Translations under genes and position numbers: made by a program
Shown here: positions 1 through 7,162 of the stretch, piece after piece
How the letters are laid out: every line of letters begins with the position of its first letter
Numbering within the stretch: position 1 is the stretch's first letter
NCBI GenBank assembly: GCA_937996755.1
Contig: CALKUS010000068.1
Coordinates: 1-24,285, forward strand
Length of the DNA: 24,285 nucleotides
Reading direction: 5' to 3'
Origin: an uncultured Pseudomonadota bacterium
GTDB taxonomy: Bacteria > Pseudomonadota > Gammaproteobacteria > Xanthomonadales > Ahniellaceae
Notes under the pieces: model-generated
Told to the model about the DNA's origin: nothing
What the model saw: only the letters and a program-made list of their open reading frames with translations
The model's database searches: none

Positions 1-336
<336 letters not shown>

Positions 337-340
337 GTTC

Positions 341-366
341 GGAAAGGTCCTTCCCCGGACTTTTCC
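341..366 (+). terminator. Probable icd terminator hairpin
   Basis: GGAAAGGTCC (341-350) and GGACTTTTCC (357-366) form a 10-bp stem with one G-U pair and a 6-nt loop. It starts 4 nt after the icd stop. The run of four T lies in the 3' arm instead of after it, so it is not a textbook intrinsic terminator, but its position fits transcript-end formation or 3'-end protection. Confidence 0.6.
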
Positions 367-371
367 GGACG

Positions 372-455
372 CGGCGAGTCCGGCGCAGGTCCGGACTCGC
401 CGCCAGCCGACAAGCGACGACTTCGTCGTCGCTTGCGCCGGTGCTCCTGCACCGG
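372..455. repeat. Array of three perfect hairpins, possibly REP-like
   Basis: Three perfect inverted repeats follow one another. The first is CGGCGAGTCCGG / CCGGACTCGCCG at 372-383 and 391-402, with a 7-nt loop. The second is CAAGCGACGAC / GTCGTCGCTTG at 411-421 and 425-435, with a 3-nt loop. The third is CCGGTGC / GCACCGG at 438-444 and 449-455, with a 4-nt loop. The following stretch up to about 491 holds a weaker CCGCG / CGCGG pair around GCTTGCAA. On the minus strand the GTGCAGGAGC piece recalls the TGTAGGAGC-type intergenic repeats of xanthomonads and pseudomonads, a comparison made from memory. They could act as transcript-end structures or be a REP cluster. Confidence 0.55.
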
Positions 456-615
456 GCGAGCCGGCTTCCGTAGGCCGCGCTTGCAACGCGGGGTCCGCCG
501 CGCTCCAATGGCCCCGGGGGTCTGTCGAATACCGTGACCACACGCGCCCGACGCGTGCGCGGCCGGCGACCCGCCTGCGCGGCTTCGTTGGTTGTGCGTT
601 GGGGGAACGGCGACG

Positions 616-1482
616 ATGGATCGCGGAACACCGTTCGCGCGCGCGGACGCGCCAGCCGCTGCCGGCTGGATGCGGCTGCTCGCCGAAATGACCGAACGGC
701 CCGGCCGGCCGGAGTCGGACGCGACGCTGCTCTGGCGCTGGCTCGCGCGCCTGATCGGCCTGCGTGCCGTCGTGCTCGCCGAGCCTGCCGGTGGCCATCG
801 CCTGGCCTGGCCGCCACTCGCCGAAGGCGACGATCGCGGCGACCTCGGCACGATCGAGTTCCGCAGCGCCGCGCCGCGCGCGCGCGTCGCCGCCACGATG
901 ATCGACGCCGAGCGCCTGGGCGACTGGCGCCCGCTCGTCGCGCTGCGCTCGAACGGGCACGCCGCGCAGGTCGAGATGCTGCGCGTGCCGATCGCGCTCG
1001 CGCCGAACAGCACGCGCGAGTTCCTGCTGCTGCGCGCGGGCTACTCGCCGCTGCCCGGCGACGCGCAACAGGCGCTCGCCATGCTGTTCGATTTCCTTGA
1101 GCAGTCGAGCCGCCCGGGCGGCAGCCGGCGCGTCGACCGCGTCGTCGACGGCCTGCGCCGGCTCGCGCGCGAAGGCGATCCGGCGGCCGCGCAGCCGGCG
1201 CCGGAAGTGCGCGCCACGCGCGGCGTCGAAATGGTCGCGCGCGCGCTTCGCCTCACCGACGCCGAGGCGCGCGTGGTCTGGGCGCTCTATCGGCTCGAGC
1301 ACATCGAGAAGGCGGCGGATTCGCTGCGCATTTCGCCGCACACGCTGCGCACGCACCTCAAGCACGTGTTCGAGAAGGTCGGCGTGCATTCGCGCGCCGC
1401 GCTCATGGTGCGCGTCGCGACGCTCGTGCAGGGCTCGCGCCTGCTGGCCGAGCCGCCCGCCCGGTCGACCTCGCTGGCCTGA
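616..1482 (+). CDS. LuxR-type HTH transcriptional regulator
   Basis: A 288-residue protein with a C-terminal LuxR-family helix-turn-helix. The motif begins at LRLTDAEARVVWALYRL and contains the recognition-helix region SPHTLRTHLKHVFEKVGVHSR, which matches the GerE/LuxR fold closely. The N-terminal ~190 residues have no motif I recognise; they could be a GAF-like or other sensory domain, but no ligand can be proposed. There is no phospho-acceptor receiver domain. I start it at ATG 616 because GGGGGAA (601-607) lies 8 nt upstream; an in-frame TTG at 592 would add eight residues but has no ribosome-binding site. It stands alone, with no co-directional partner on either side, so its target genes cannot be inferred from context. 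Confidence 0.85.
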   Translation: MDRGTPFARADAPAAAGWMRLLAEMTERPGRPESDATLLWRWLARLIGLRAVVLAEPAGGHRLAWPPLAEGDDRGDLGTIEFRSAAPRARVAATMIDAERLGDWRPLVALRSNGHAAQVEMLRVPIALAPNSTREFLLLRAGYSPLPGDAQQALAMLFDFLEQSSRPGGSRRVDRVVDGLRRLAREGDPAAAQPAPEVRATRGVEMVARALRLTDAEARVVWALYRLEHIEKAADSLRISPHTLRTHLKHVFEKVGVHSRAALMVRVATLVQGSRLLAEPPARSTSLA

Positions 1483-1505
1483 CGCTCGACGCGGCACGTC
1501 GCCCT

Positions 1506-1527
1506 GTGCCGTGCCGTGGCACGGCGC
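1506..1527 (+). terminator. Hairpin after the LuxR-type gene
   Basis: GCCGTGCC (1508-1515) pairs with GGCACGGC (1518-1525), extendable by two pairs to 1506-1527, 23 nt after the regulator's stop. The loop is too tight as drawn, so the innermost pairs must open. There is no T tract, so this is at best a weak or Rho-assisted terminator. Confidence 0.4.
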
Positions 1528-2212
1528 AACGGCGAGCGTCATCCTGCCCGTCCAGGCACGCGAAACAGTCCGCGCGAATACCGCGATCGGGGGATTCGCC
1601 CGCGCGAATCCTTCGTCAGCATCGCGTCATTCGCATCGGATGGTGCGGATGGGCAATCGTCGTTCGAGGGGCGACGACGCGTGCAACGAGGCTGCGGTCA
1701 CGGTCACGAAGAAACGCCTTCGTCGGCCGGTTCGAAATGTCCGCGACCGCGGCCGCTTTTCCCGACTCGGCCGACGAGCACGGCGAAAATGCACGCTTCC
1801 GAACGCGAATCCCGCGCTTCGGCAACTACCGTGAACGTGGTATTCCCCGCGCCCGATTCAGACTCGACAATGCGCTCGCAGGGTGACGCGATGCGTGGAC
1901 GCGAGCATACGAGGGCCAGTCGGGACGGCCCGATGCCGCGCCACCCGCAATCGGCTCCGCTTCCCCCCGGGGCCACGCACCCGTCGCCAGCGCCAGGACG
2001 GCAGCTGGCGGCGCGGCTGCGCTTCTCGTTGTCGCTTTTTTCCCTGAACCCTCTCCTTTCCGCCGCGCCTCAGCACGCGTCGAAGGAAGTACGAGCGGCC
2101 CTCGGAACTTCCCGGTCGTGACGAAACGCCTCCGGGGCACGGGTTGGTTTCCACTCGCCCGATGGTCCGAGGCCGCGAACCCTCAGCTTGACGATTTTCG
2201 CGAACCCAGAAA

Positions 2213-2251
2213 GCCCATGGCCGCGACGCTTTCGGCATCGCGGCCATGGGC
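2213..2251 (-). terminator. Strong intrinsic terminator of the small minus-strand gene
   Basis: GCCCATGGCCGCGA (2213-2226) and TCGCGGCCATGGGC (2238-2251) form a perfect 14-bp stem with an 11-nt loop. Read on the minus strand, the stem is followed by TTTCTGGGTT. It lies 26 nt past the stop codon of the small gene at 2278-2430, which is good independent support that this small gene is transcribed. Confidence 0.8.
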
Positions 2252-2277
2252 CGCTCCTACTTCCTCCGAGACACCAC

Positions 2278-2430
2278 TCACTGGTCTTGCGCGTCCCGGC
2301 ATTCGGATGGGGTCGAGAGAACGTACTTGACGCGATCGCCGTTCGGCAGCGGGCCGTGGTCGAACACGTGCGGGTCGGTGACGTAGCCACCGAGGAACAG
2401 CAGGTCTTCGTACAGTGTGTTGAGGCTCAT
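2278..2430 (-). CDS. Small hypothetical protein, 50 residues
   Basis: A 50-residue protein that begins MSLNTLYEDLLFLGGYV and ends with a polar, charged tail. The start is ATG at 2430, with GGGAG seven nt upstream on the minus strand; longer in-frame versions upstream have no ribosome-binding site and an Arg-rich, non-protein-like sequence. The N-terminal half is a short amphipathic or hydrophobic helix and no transmembrane segment is clear. Similar very short proteins of the pattern LYxDLLFLxG occur in Xanthomonas relatives as far as I recall, but I know no function. It has its own promoter candidate (2541-2568) and a strong terminator (2213-2251), and is divergent from a LysR regulator that may control it. 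Gene reality is fairly sure; function is unknown. Confidence 0.72.
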   Translation of the reverse strand: MSLNTLYEDLLFLGGYVTDPHVFDHGPLPNGDRVKYVLSTPSECRDAQDQ

Positions 2431-2540
2431 GATGGGCTCCCGGTTGGATGACCGGCTGCTCGATTGCTGCCGATCAGGCCGTGTTTCCCGGCCACGGAGC
2501 GCATCTTCCTCGCGCGGCCCGGCCGCGAAAATCGCAGCTT

Positions 2541-2568
2541 CCGATAGCCCGGCTTGAGCCCGGCTCAA
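2541..2568 (-). promoter_or_regulatory. Candidate promoter of the small gene
   Basis: On the minus strand TTGAGC (2568-2563) and TATCGG (2546-2541) are separated by 16 bp, a fair sigma-70-type -35/-10 pair. The leader to the ATG at 2430 would be about 100 nt. The -35 is one arm of the palindrome at 2554-2568. Confidence 0.45.
2554..2568. promoter_or_regulatory. Candidate LysR operator (T-N11-A palindrome)
   Basis: TTGAGC-CCG-GCTCAA is a perfect 15-bp interrupted palindrome that contains the T-N11-A core (2555-2567) typical of LysR-family binding sites. It lies between a LysR gene and the divergent small gene, 45 bp upstream of the LysR ATG, and covers the proposed -35 of the small gene, which would suit regulation of both. 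Binding itself is inferred. Confidence 0.5.
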
Positions 2569-2600
2569 CGAAGCGGTACCGGCACGCAAGCGCCGATTGG

Positions 2601-2606
2601 TACACT
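2601..2606 (+). promoter_or_regulatory. Candidate -10 of the LysR gene (leaderless)
   Basis: TGGTACACT contains an extended -10 like hexamer TACACT. The ATG at 2613 follows after 6 nt, so transcription would begin at or next to the start codon. No Shine-Dalgarno sequence is present, which fits a leaderless mRNA. No convincing -35 was seen. Confidence 0.35.
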
Positions 2607-2612
2607 CCGGGC

Positions 2613-3503
2613 ATGAGCAAGGCGCCGCTGTACGCACTGCAGGCGTTCGTCGCGATCGCGCGCGCGCAGAACCTCACGCGCGCGGCCGAGCGCCTGAACC
2701 TCACCGTGAGCGCGCTGTCGCACCAGATGCGCGGCCTCGAGGAGCGGCTGGACCGCCGCCTGCTCGAGCGCCTGCCGCGCGGCGTGAAGCTCACCACCGA
2801 AGGCCAGCGCCTGCTCGACGCGGTCGGCCCGCACGTGGAGGCGATCGAGCGCGCGCTCGCCCAGCGCCGCGTGCGCGCGGACGACACCGTGGCCGTGAGC
2901 GCGATGCCGTCGGTCGCGTCGGGCTGGCTGATCCCGCGCCTGCCGAAATTCGCGGCCGCGCATCCGGAGATCCAGCTGAGCGTTTCGTCGAGCATCTCGC
3001 TCGTCGACTTCGAGAGCGAGCCGATCGACGCCGCGTTGCGCTTCGGCCCGGGCGCGTGGCCCGGCGTGGTCGCCGAGCACCTGTTCGACGAATGGATGAC
3101 GCCGCTCGCGAGCCCCGACCTCATCAAGCGACTCGGCAAGCCGAAGCTCGCCGAGCTCGGCAAGTGGCCGCTGCTCGGCGATCCGAACGAGCGCTGGAAG
3201 GAATGGTTCGCGCAATTCGGCGGCACGGCACCGCGCCGTTACGTCGCGCAGTTCAGCGACTCCGAGATGCCGTTGCGCGCGGCGGCGGAAGGCATGGGCA
3301 TCACGCTCGGCCGCCTGACGATCGCGCACGCGCTGCTCGAGGCGGGCCGCCTCGTGCGCCTCACGCCGAAGCAGTTGCACGCGCAGTACGCGCACTACCT
3401 CGTGTATCCGTCGCGTTCGGCCGACCACAAGGGCCTGCAGGTGTTCAAGGCGTGGCTGCACGACGAAGCGCGCCGCCACACGGCGCTGCGCAACGCGTCG
3501 TGA
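2613..3503 (+). CDS. LysR-family transcriptional regulator, GcvA-like
   Basis: A 296-residue regulator of normal LysR length. Residues about 1-60 form the winged HTH (PLYALQAFVAIARAQNLTRAA, then LNLTVSALSHQMRGLEERL), followed by a linker helix and a substrate-binding domain from about residue 90 to the end. The HTH wording, and motifs such as ISLVDFESEPIDAALRFGPG, are closest to the GcvA/AmpR-like branch, which usually senses small metabolites. The ATG at 2613 places the HTH at the N-terminus as in the family; the frame is open further upstream (to 2448), but that part runs through the operator and promoter region and is not expected to be translated. Its stop overlaps the GTG start of the next gene, so the two are probably translationally coupled. 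The coinducer and targets are unknown. Confidence 0.9.
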   Translation: MSKAPLYALQAFVAIARAQNLTRAAERLNLTVSALSHQMRGLEERLDRRLLERLPRGVKLTTEGQRLLDAVGPHVEAIERALAQRRVRADDTVAVSAMPSVASGWLIPRLPKFAAAHPEIQLSVSSSISLVDFESEPIDAALRFGPGAWPGVVAEHLFDEWMTPLASPDLIKRLGKPKLAELGKWPLLGDPNERWKEWFAQFGGTAPRRYVAQFSDSEMPLRAAAEGMGITLGRLTIAHALLEAGRLVRLTPKQLHAQYAHYLVYPSRSADHKGLQVFKAWLHDEARRHTALRNAS

Positions 3504-5341
3504 ACGATCCCGCCGCCGCGACGGCGCCGCGCTGGCGCGAGCCGCTCGTGCTCGTCGTCGCGTGGCTGCTGCTCGCCTGGGGCTGCGCGGAAGTCGCCGC
3601 GCGCACGCAGGGCACGTACGACACGTACCGCGACCTCTGGTTCGCGCAGGCGATCGCGCACGGAATCGAGTTCCCGCACACGGGGCCGGTGATCAACCAG
3701 ACCTTCCATCTCGGACCATTGTGGTTCTGGCTGCTCGCGCTCGTCTCGCTCGTGCTGCCGGGCGCGAAGGCCGCGTACTGGCTCACCGGCCTGGTCGTCG
3801 CCGCGCGCTTCCCGCTCGCCTGGCTCGCGGGACGCGCGCTCCATTCGCGCGCGCTCGGCGCGTGGTTCGTCGCGTTCATGGCGTTCCCGGGCTGGTGGAC
3901 CTGGCAGCTGGTCGCCGTGACCCACACGTCCGCGACTGAATGCGCGGTATTGCTGCTGTTGATCGCGACCATGAACGCGTGGCGCGCACCATCGTGGCCG
4001 CGCACGTTCGCGACCGGCGCCGCGATCGCATTCGCCCTGCACGCGCATCCGAGCACGCTGTCGCTCGCCGGCATCGCGGCTGCGGCCGTCGCATGGCGCG
4101 CATGGCGCGTCCGCCGTCCGGCGCTCGTGCTCGCGCTCGCCGTGGTGCCGCTGCTCGCATTCGCGCCGTACCTGTCGTCGGCCGACTTCACGCGCGACCT
4201 CGGTTCGATCGCGAGCTACTCGCAATCGCTGCTCGCGCCGCAGGCACCGCCCCTGCGTTATGCCTCGCTCGTCGCCTCCACGCTGTTCGGCGGCGCGCTG
4301 TTCGCGAGCTACGCCTGGTTCGCGCTGGACTTCGGCTGGGCGTGGGCGCTGGCCGCGCTGCCGTGGGCGCTCGGCGTCGTCGCGATGGTGGCATCGCTGC
4401 GCGCGGGCCTGCCGCCGCCGCTGCGGCGCATTGCGCTCGCCGCGTTCGCGCTGTTCCTCGCGCAGTGCGCGTTCCTCGTGCTGATCCGCCCGATCTCGCC
4501 GTTCTGGATGACGTTCGCGCTGTTCCCGCTGCTCGCGCTCGGTGCCGCGGCGCTCGCCGCCGCGCCGCGTCGCGCGTCGGTCGCGCAGGCCGGCGCGCTC
4601 GGCGCGTGCGCATTCGCGGTCACGGCCATCGGCCTGGCGCTGCTCGTGCGCTTCGAGGACGAGCTCTGGTGGCCGAGCTACCCGGAAGGCTCGGGCGGCG
4701 CGATGACGGTCACCGCCTGGCCGGACGGCCGCGTGCGCGCGATCGTGCCCGCGTACGGATTGCGCGACGTCGACGCGTTGATGCCCGCCGGCTGCGACGC
4801 GCTCGCGCTGCACGGCCCGCTCGCGGTCGTCGCCGATCGCACGCTCGGCTACACGTGGCTCGCGGCCTGCGGTGGCCACGACCACGTGAAGCTCGGCGGC
4901 GCGCCGGGCGCGCAGGATCGCTTCGCCGCCTGGAGCCCCGCGCTCGCGCGCGCCTGCGGCATCTCGTCGCGCGCGCTGATCGCGGCGCAGGCGCGCATCC
5001 CGTTCACCGTGCGGAGCACGGCCGACGCCGTGCCGCTCGGCGACCCCCATCGCTATCCGCCGCGCAGCATCGATCCGCAATCGGCCGACCACGTCCTCGA
5101 GCTTTCCGGCGTGCGCCATCGCTTCGTCGCGATCACCGACGTGCTGCCCGACTACGTGCCGATGACGGTCGGCGAGGCGCAGGTCGCCGGGGCGGCCGTC
5201 GAGCGCCTGAAGTCGCCGGGCGCGTGGGCACTGTTCGACTGCCGCGATTGCGCCGGCGGCGCGCGCGACTGGACGATCCCCGTCACAGGCGATGCGCGCT
5301 ACGTCGACGTCGTCGAGTTCGATTGCCCCGTGGGAGAATGA
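3500..5341 (+). CDS. Polytopic membrane protein, GT-C glycosyltransferase-like
   Basis: A 613-residue inner-membrane protein with roughly ten hydrophobic spans in the first ~400 residues and a soluble C-terminal domain of about 200 residues, probably periplasmic. After the first span comes TYDTYRDLWFAQAIAHG, then HLGPLWFWLLALVSL, which resembles the acidic first loop and the following PLxxWLLAL helix of ArnT/PMT-type (GT39/83) lipid-linked sugar transferases; the charged D in the loop would be the catalytic acid by analogy. The C-terminal domain has several Cys (ACGG, ARACG, DCRDCAGG), possibly disulphide-bonded. The start is GTG 3500, inside the LysR stop (GTGA, 4-nt overlap). dnaG follows after 7 nt. 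A polyprenyl-phosphate sugar substrate is a guess; another polytopic membrane family is possible. Confidence 0.6.
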   Translation: MNDPAAATAPRWREPLVLVVAWLLLAWGCAEVAARTQGTYDTYRDLWFAQAIAHGIEFPHTGPVINQTFHLGPLWFWLLALVSLVLPGAKAAYWLTGLVVAARFPLAWLAGRALHSRALGAWFVAFMAFPGWWTWQLVAVTHTSATECAVLLLLIATMNAWRAPSWPRTFATGAAIAFALHAHPSTLSLAGIAAAAVAWRAWRVRRPALVLALAVVPLLAFAPYLSSADFTRDLGSIASYSQSLLAPQAPPLRYASLVASTLFGGALFASYAWFALDFGWAWALAALPWALGVVAMVASLRAGLPPPLRRIALAAFALFLAQCAFLVLIRPISPFWMTFALFPLLALGAAALAAAPRRASVAQAGALGACAFAVTAIGLALLVRFEDELWWPSYPEGSGGAMTVTAWPDGRVRAIVPAYGLRDVDALMPAGCDALALHGPLAVVADRTLGYTWLAACGGHDHVKLGGAPGAQDRFAAWSPALARACGISSRALIAAQARIPFTVRSTADAVPLGDPHRYPPRSIDPQSADHVLELSGVRHRFVAITDVLPDYVPMTVGEAQVAGAAVERLKSPGAWALFDCRDCAGGARDWTIPVTGDARYVDVVEFDCPVGE

Positions 5342-5348
5342 CGGGGTA

Positions 5349-7094
5349 ATGGCCCGCATCCCCGACGCCTTCCTCGACGAGCTGCTCGCGCGCACCGACA
5401 TCGTCGAGCTCGTGGAAGCGCGCGTGCCGCTGAAGCGCGCGGGCCGCGACTACCAGGCGCGCTGCCCGTTCCACGACGAGCGCTCGCCGTCGTTCACGGT
5501 GTCGCCCGCGAAACAGTTCTACCACTGCTTCGGCTGCGGCGCACACGGCACGGCGATCAAGTTCCTCATGGAGTACGACCGCCTCGAGTTCCTCGACGCG
5601 GTGGAGGAGCTCGCACAGCGCGCGGGCATGCAGGTGCCGCGCGACGCGAAGGTCGCGGTGGTCAGCGATTCCGCCGACCTGTACACCGTGCTCGAGGCCA
5701 GCGCGCGGTTCTTCCGCCAGCAGCTCAAGGGCAGCGCCGCGGCGCGCGAGTACCTGGAGCAGCGCGGCGTCGACGCCGCGAACCAGGAGCGCTTCCAGAT
5801 CGGCTTCGCGCCCGATGCCTGGGACGGCGTGAAGAACGCCGTCGCGGCCGGCGACGAGCGCAAGGTCAAGCTGCTCGACAAGGCCGGCATGATCGCCGGC
5901 GGCGAGCGCGGCAAGAGCTACGACCGCTTCCGCAACCGCGTGATGTTCCCGATTTCCGATCGCCGCGGCCGCGTCATCGCGTTCGGCGGCCGCATCATCG
6001 ACCCGAACGACACGCCGAAGTACCTCAACTCGCCGGAAACGCCGCTGTTCCACAAGGGCCGCGAGCTGTACGGCCTGTGGCAGGTGCGGCAGGCGCACGC
6101 GAAGATCCCGCGGCTGATCGTGGTCGAGGGCTACATGGACGTGGTCGCGCTGTTCCAGTACGGCGTGACGCAGGCCGTCGCGACGCTGGGCACGGCCACG
6201 ACGAAAGACCACGCGGAAACGCTGTTCCGCAACAGCGCCGACGTCTACTTCTGCTTCGACGGCGACAAGGCCGGCCGCGCCGCTGCGTGGCGCGCGGTGG
6301 AGTCCGTGCTGCCGCGCATGCGCGAAGGGCGCCAGGCGTTCTTCCTGTTCCTGCCGGAAGGCGAGGACCCGGACACGCTCGTGCGCGCGGAAGGCCTCGA
6401 CGGCTTCGAAGCGCGGCTGAAGCACGCGACCACGCTGAGCGAGTTCTTTTTCGCCGAGCTCGGCAAGGACGTGAACCTCGCCGGGCTGGAAGGCAAGGCG
6501 CGGCTCGCCGAGCGCGCGAAGCCGCTGATGGCGCAGATCCCCGACGGCGCGTTCCGCGACCTGATGTACGTGCGCCTCGCCGAGCTCACCGGCGTGCGCA
6601 TGGGCGCCGCCGCTGCGCAGGCGCCGGAAGCGACGCGCGAGCCGCTGCCGCAGCGCAACGCCGCGCGCGGCAACCAGCCGCCCGCGAAGCGCAGCCTCGT
6701 GCGCACGGCGATCGCGCTGCTGTTGCAGCAGCCGGGCCTCGTGCAGCACATGACGCCGCCGTACCGCTTCTCCGAGCTGCGCCAACCCGGCGTTTCGCTG
6801 CTGATGGAGCTGATCGCGCTCGCGCGCTCGCGCCCGGACGTCACCACGGGCGCGCTGCTCGAGAATTTCGCCGGGCGCGAGGAAGGCGCGTCGCTGCACA
6901 AGCTCGCACTGATGGAGTTTCCCGCCGCCGTCGAACACTGGCGCTCGGAGTTCCTCGACGCACTGGCGCAGCTCGACCGCCAGGCGCTGCAGCAGCGCAT
7001 CGACGATCTGCTCGCGCGGCAGGAGCAGGGCTTCCTCACGGAATCCGAGAAGACCGAGCTCCGGGAGTGTCTTTCGGCGAAGGCGAAACGCTGA
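5349..7094 (+). CDS. dnaG: DNA primase
   Basis: A complete 581-residue DnaG, the usual length. It makes RNA primers for lagging-strand synthesis and recruits the replicative helicase DnaB. The N-terminal zinc ribbon has ligands C39, H42, C60 and C63 (CPFH...CFGC). The core follows with YDRFRNRVMFPI and FGGR. The TOPRIM site has E260 and D264 in EGYMDV, plus D304 and D306 in FDGDKAG, so all metal-binding acids are present. The C-terminal ~150 residues are the helicase-binding domain. ATG 5349 gives a start at MARIPDAFLDELL as in the family; GGGAG (5332-5336) inside the preceding gene is the likely ribosome-binding site, though 12 nt away. Odd: rpsU is not directly upstream and rpoD is not downstream; instead dnaG trails a LysR and a membrane-protein gene. 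Confidence 0.97.
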   Translation: MARIPDAFLDELLARTDIVELVEARVPLKRAGRDYQARCPFHDERSPSFTVSPAKQFYHCFGCGAHGTAIKFLMEYDRLEFLDAVEELAQRAGMQVPRDAKVAVVSDSADLYTVLEASARFFRQQLKGSAAAREYLEQRGVDAANQERFQIGFAPDAWDGVKNAVAAGDERKVKLLDKAGMIAGGERGKSYDRFRNRVMFPISDRRGRVIAFGGRIIDPNDTPKYLNSPETPLFHKGRELYGLWQVRQAHAKIPRLIVVEGYMDVVALFQYGVTQAVATLGTATTKDHAETLFRNSADVYFCFDGDKAGRAAAWRAVESVLPRMREGRQAFFLFLPEGEDPDTLVRAEGLDGFEARLKHATTLSEFFFAELGKDVNLAGLEGKARLAERAKPLMAQIPDGAFRDLMYVRLAELTGVRMGAAAAQAPEATREPLPQRNAARGNQPPAKRSLVRTAIALLLQQPGLVQHMTPPYRFSELRQPGVSLLMELIALARSRPDVTTGALLENFAGREEGASLHKLALMEFPAAVEHWRSEFLDALAQLDRQALQQRIDDLLARQEQGFLTESEKTELRECLSAKAKR

Positions 7095-7151
7095 CCTTCG
7101 ACAGGGGCGCGCGGGCGCGACGGGCGTAGACTCGAGGCGTCTCGCAACCAG

Positions 7152-7157
7152 GGGAGC
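7152..7157 (+). promoter_or_regulatory. Ribosome-binding site of the secreted copper-monooxygenase-like gene
   Basis: GGGGAG lies 5 nt before ATG 7163 and fixes that start. Further upstream TAGACT (7127-7132) could be a -10, with no good -35, so whether the gene has its own promoter or reads through from dnaG is open. Confidence 0.55.
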
Positions 7158-7162
7158 GAGCC

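Larger units (their letters stand above)
1483..2277. other. About 795-bp stretch without a credible gene
   Basis: Open frames exist on both strands here, but all are Arg/Ser/Pro-rich, lack recognisable motifs and lack ribosome-binding sites, and the codon-position GC pattern of neighbouring genes disappears. Seen in it are the hairpin after the LuxR-type gene, a perfect 8-bp hairpin GGATTCGC / GCGAATCC (1592-1599 and 1604-1611, loop CCGC), a weaker TCGTCG / CGACGA pair (1657-1662 and 1672-1677) and, at its right end, the terminator of the small minus-strand gene. It may hold an RNA gene or the remains of a lost gene; I cannot tell which. Confidence 0.5.

Noticed and set aside
2031..2041. T tract GCTTTTTT as an intrinsic terminator
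   Set aside because: No adequate stem precedes it on the plus strand, and no gene ends nearby.
1516..2121. Plus-strand open frame of 201 codons in the gene-poor stretch
   Set aside because: No ribosome-binding site, Ser/Arg/Pro-rich without motifs, and overlapping open frames of similar length exist in other frames.
2448..2612. Longer N-terminus for the LysR protein
   Set aside because: It would put 55 residues before the HTH and would translate through the promoter and operator region; family members start at the HTH.
5292..5348. Earlier start for DnaG
   Set aside because: It overlaps the preceding gene and adds a Ser-rich tail; DnaG proteins begin close to the helix before the zinc ribbon, which fits ATG 5349.
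3395..5401. Minus-strand open frame of 668 codons opposite the membrane protein gene
   Set aside because: Highly charged, low-complexity composition typical of antisense shadows in GC-rich DNA; the plus-strand frame has clear membrane spans and fits the operon.
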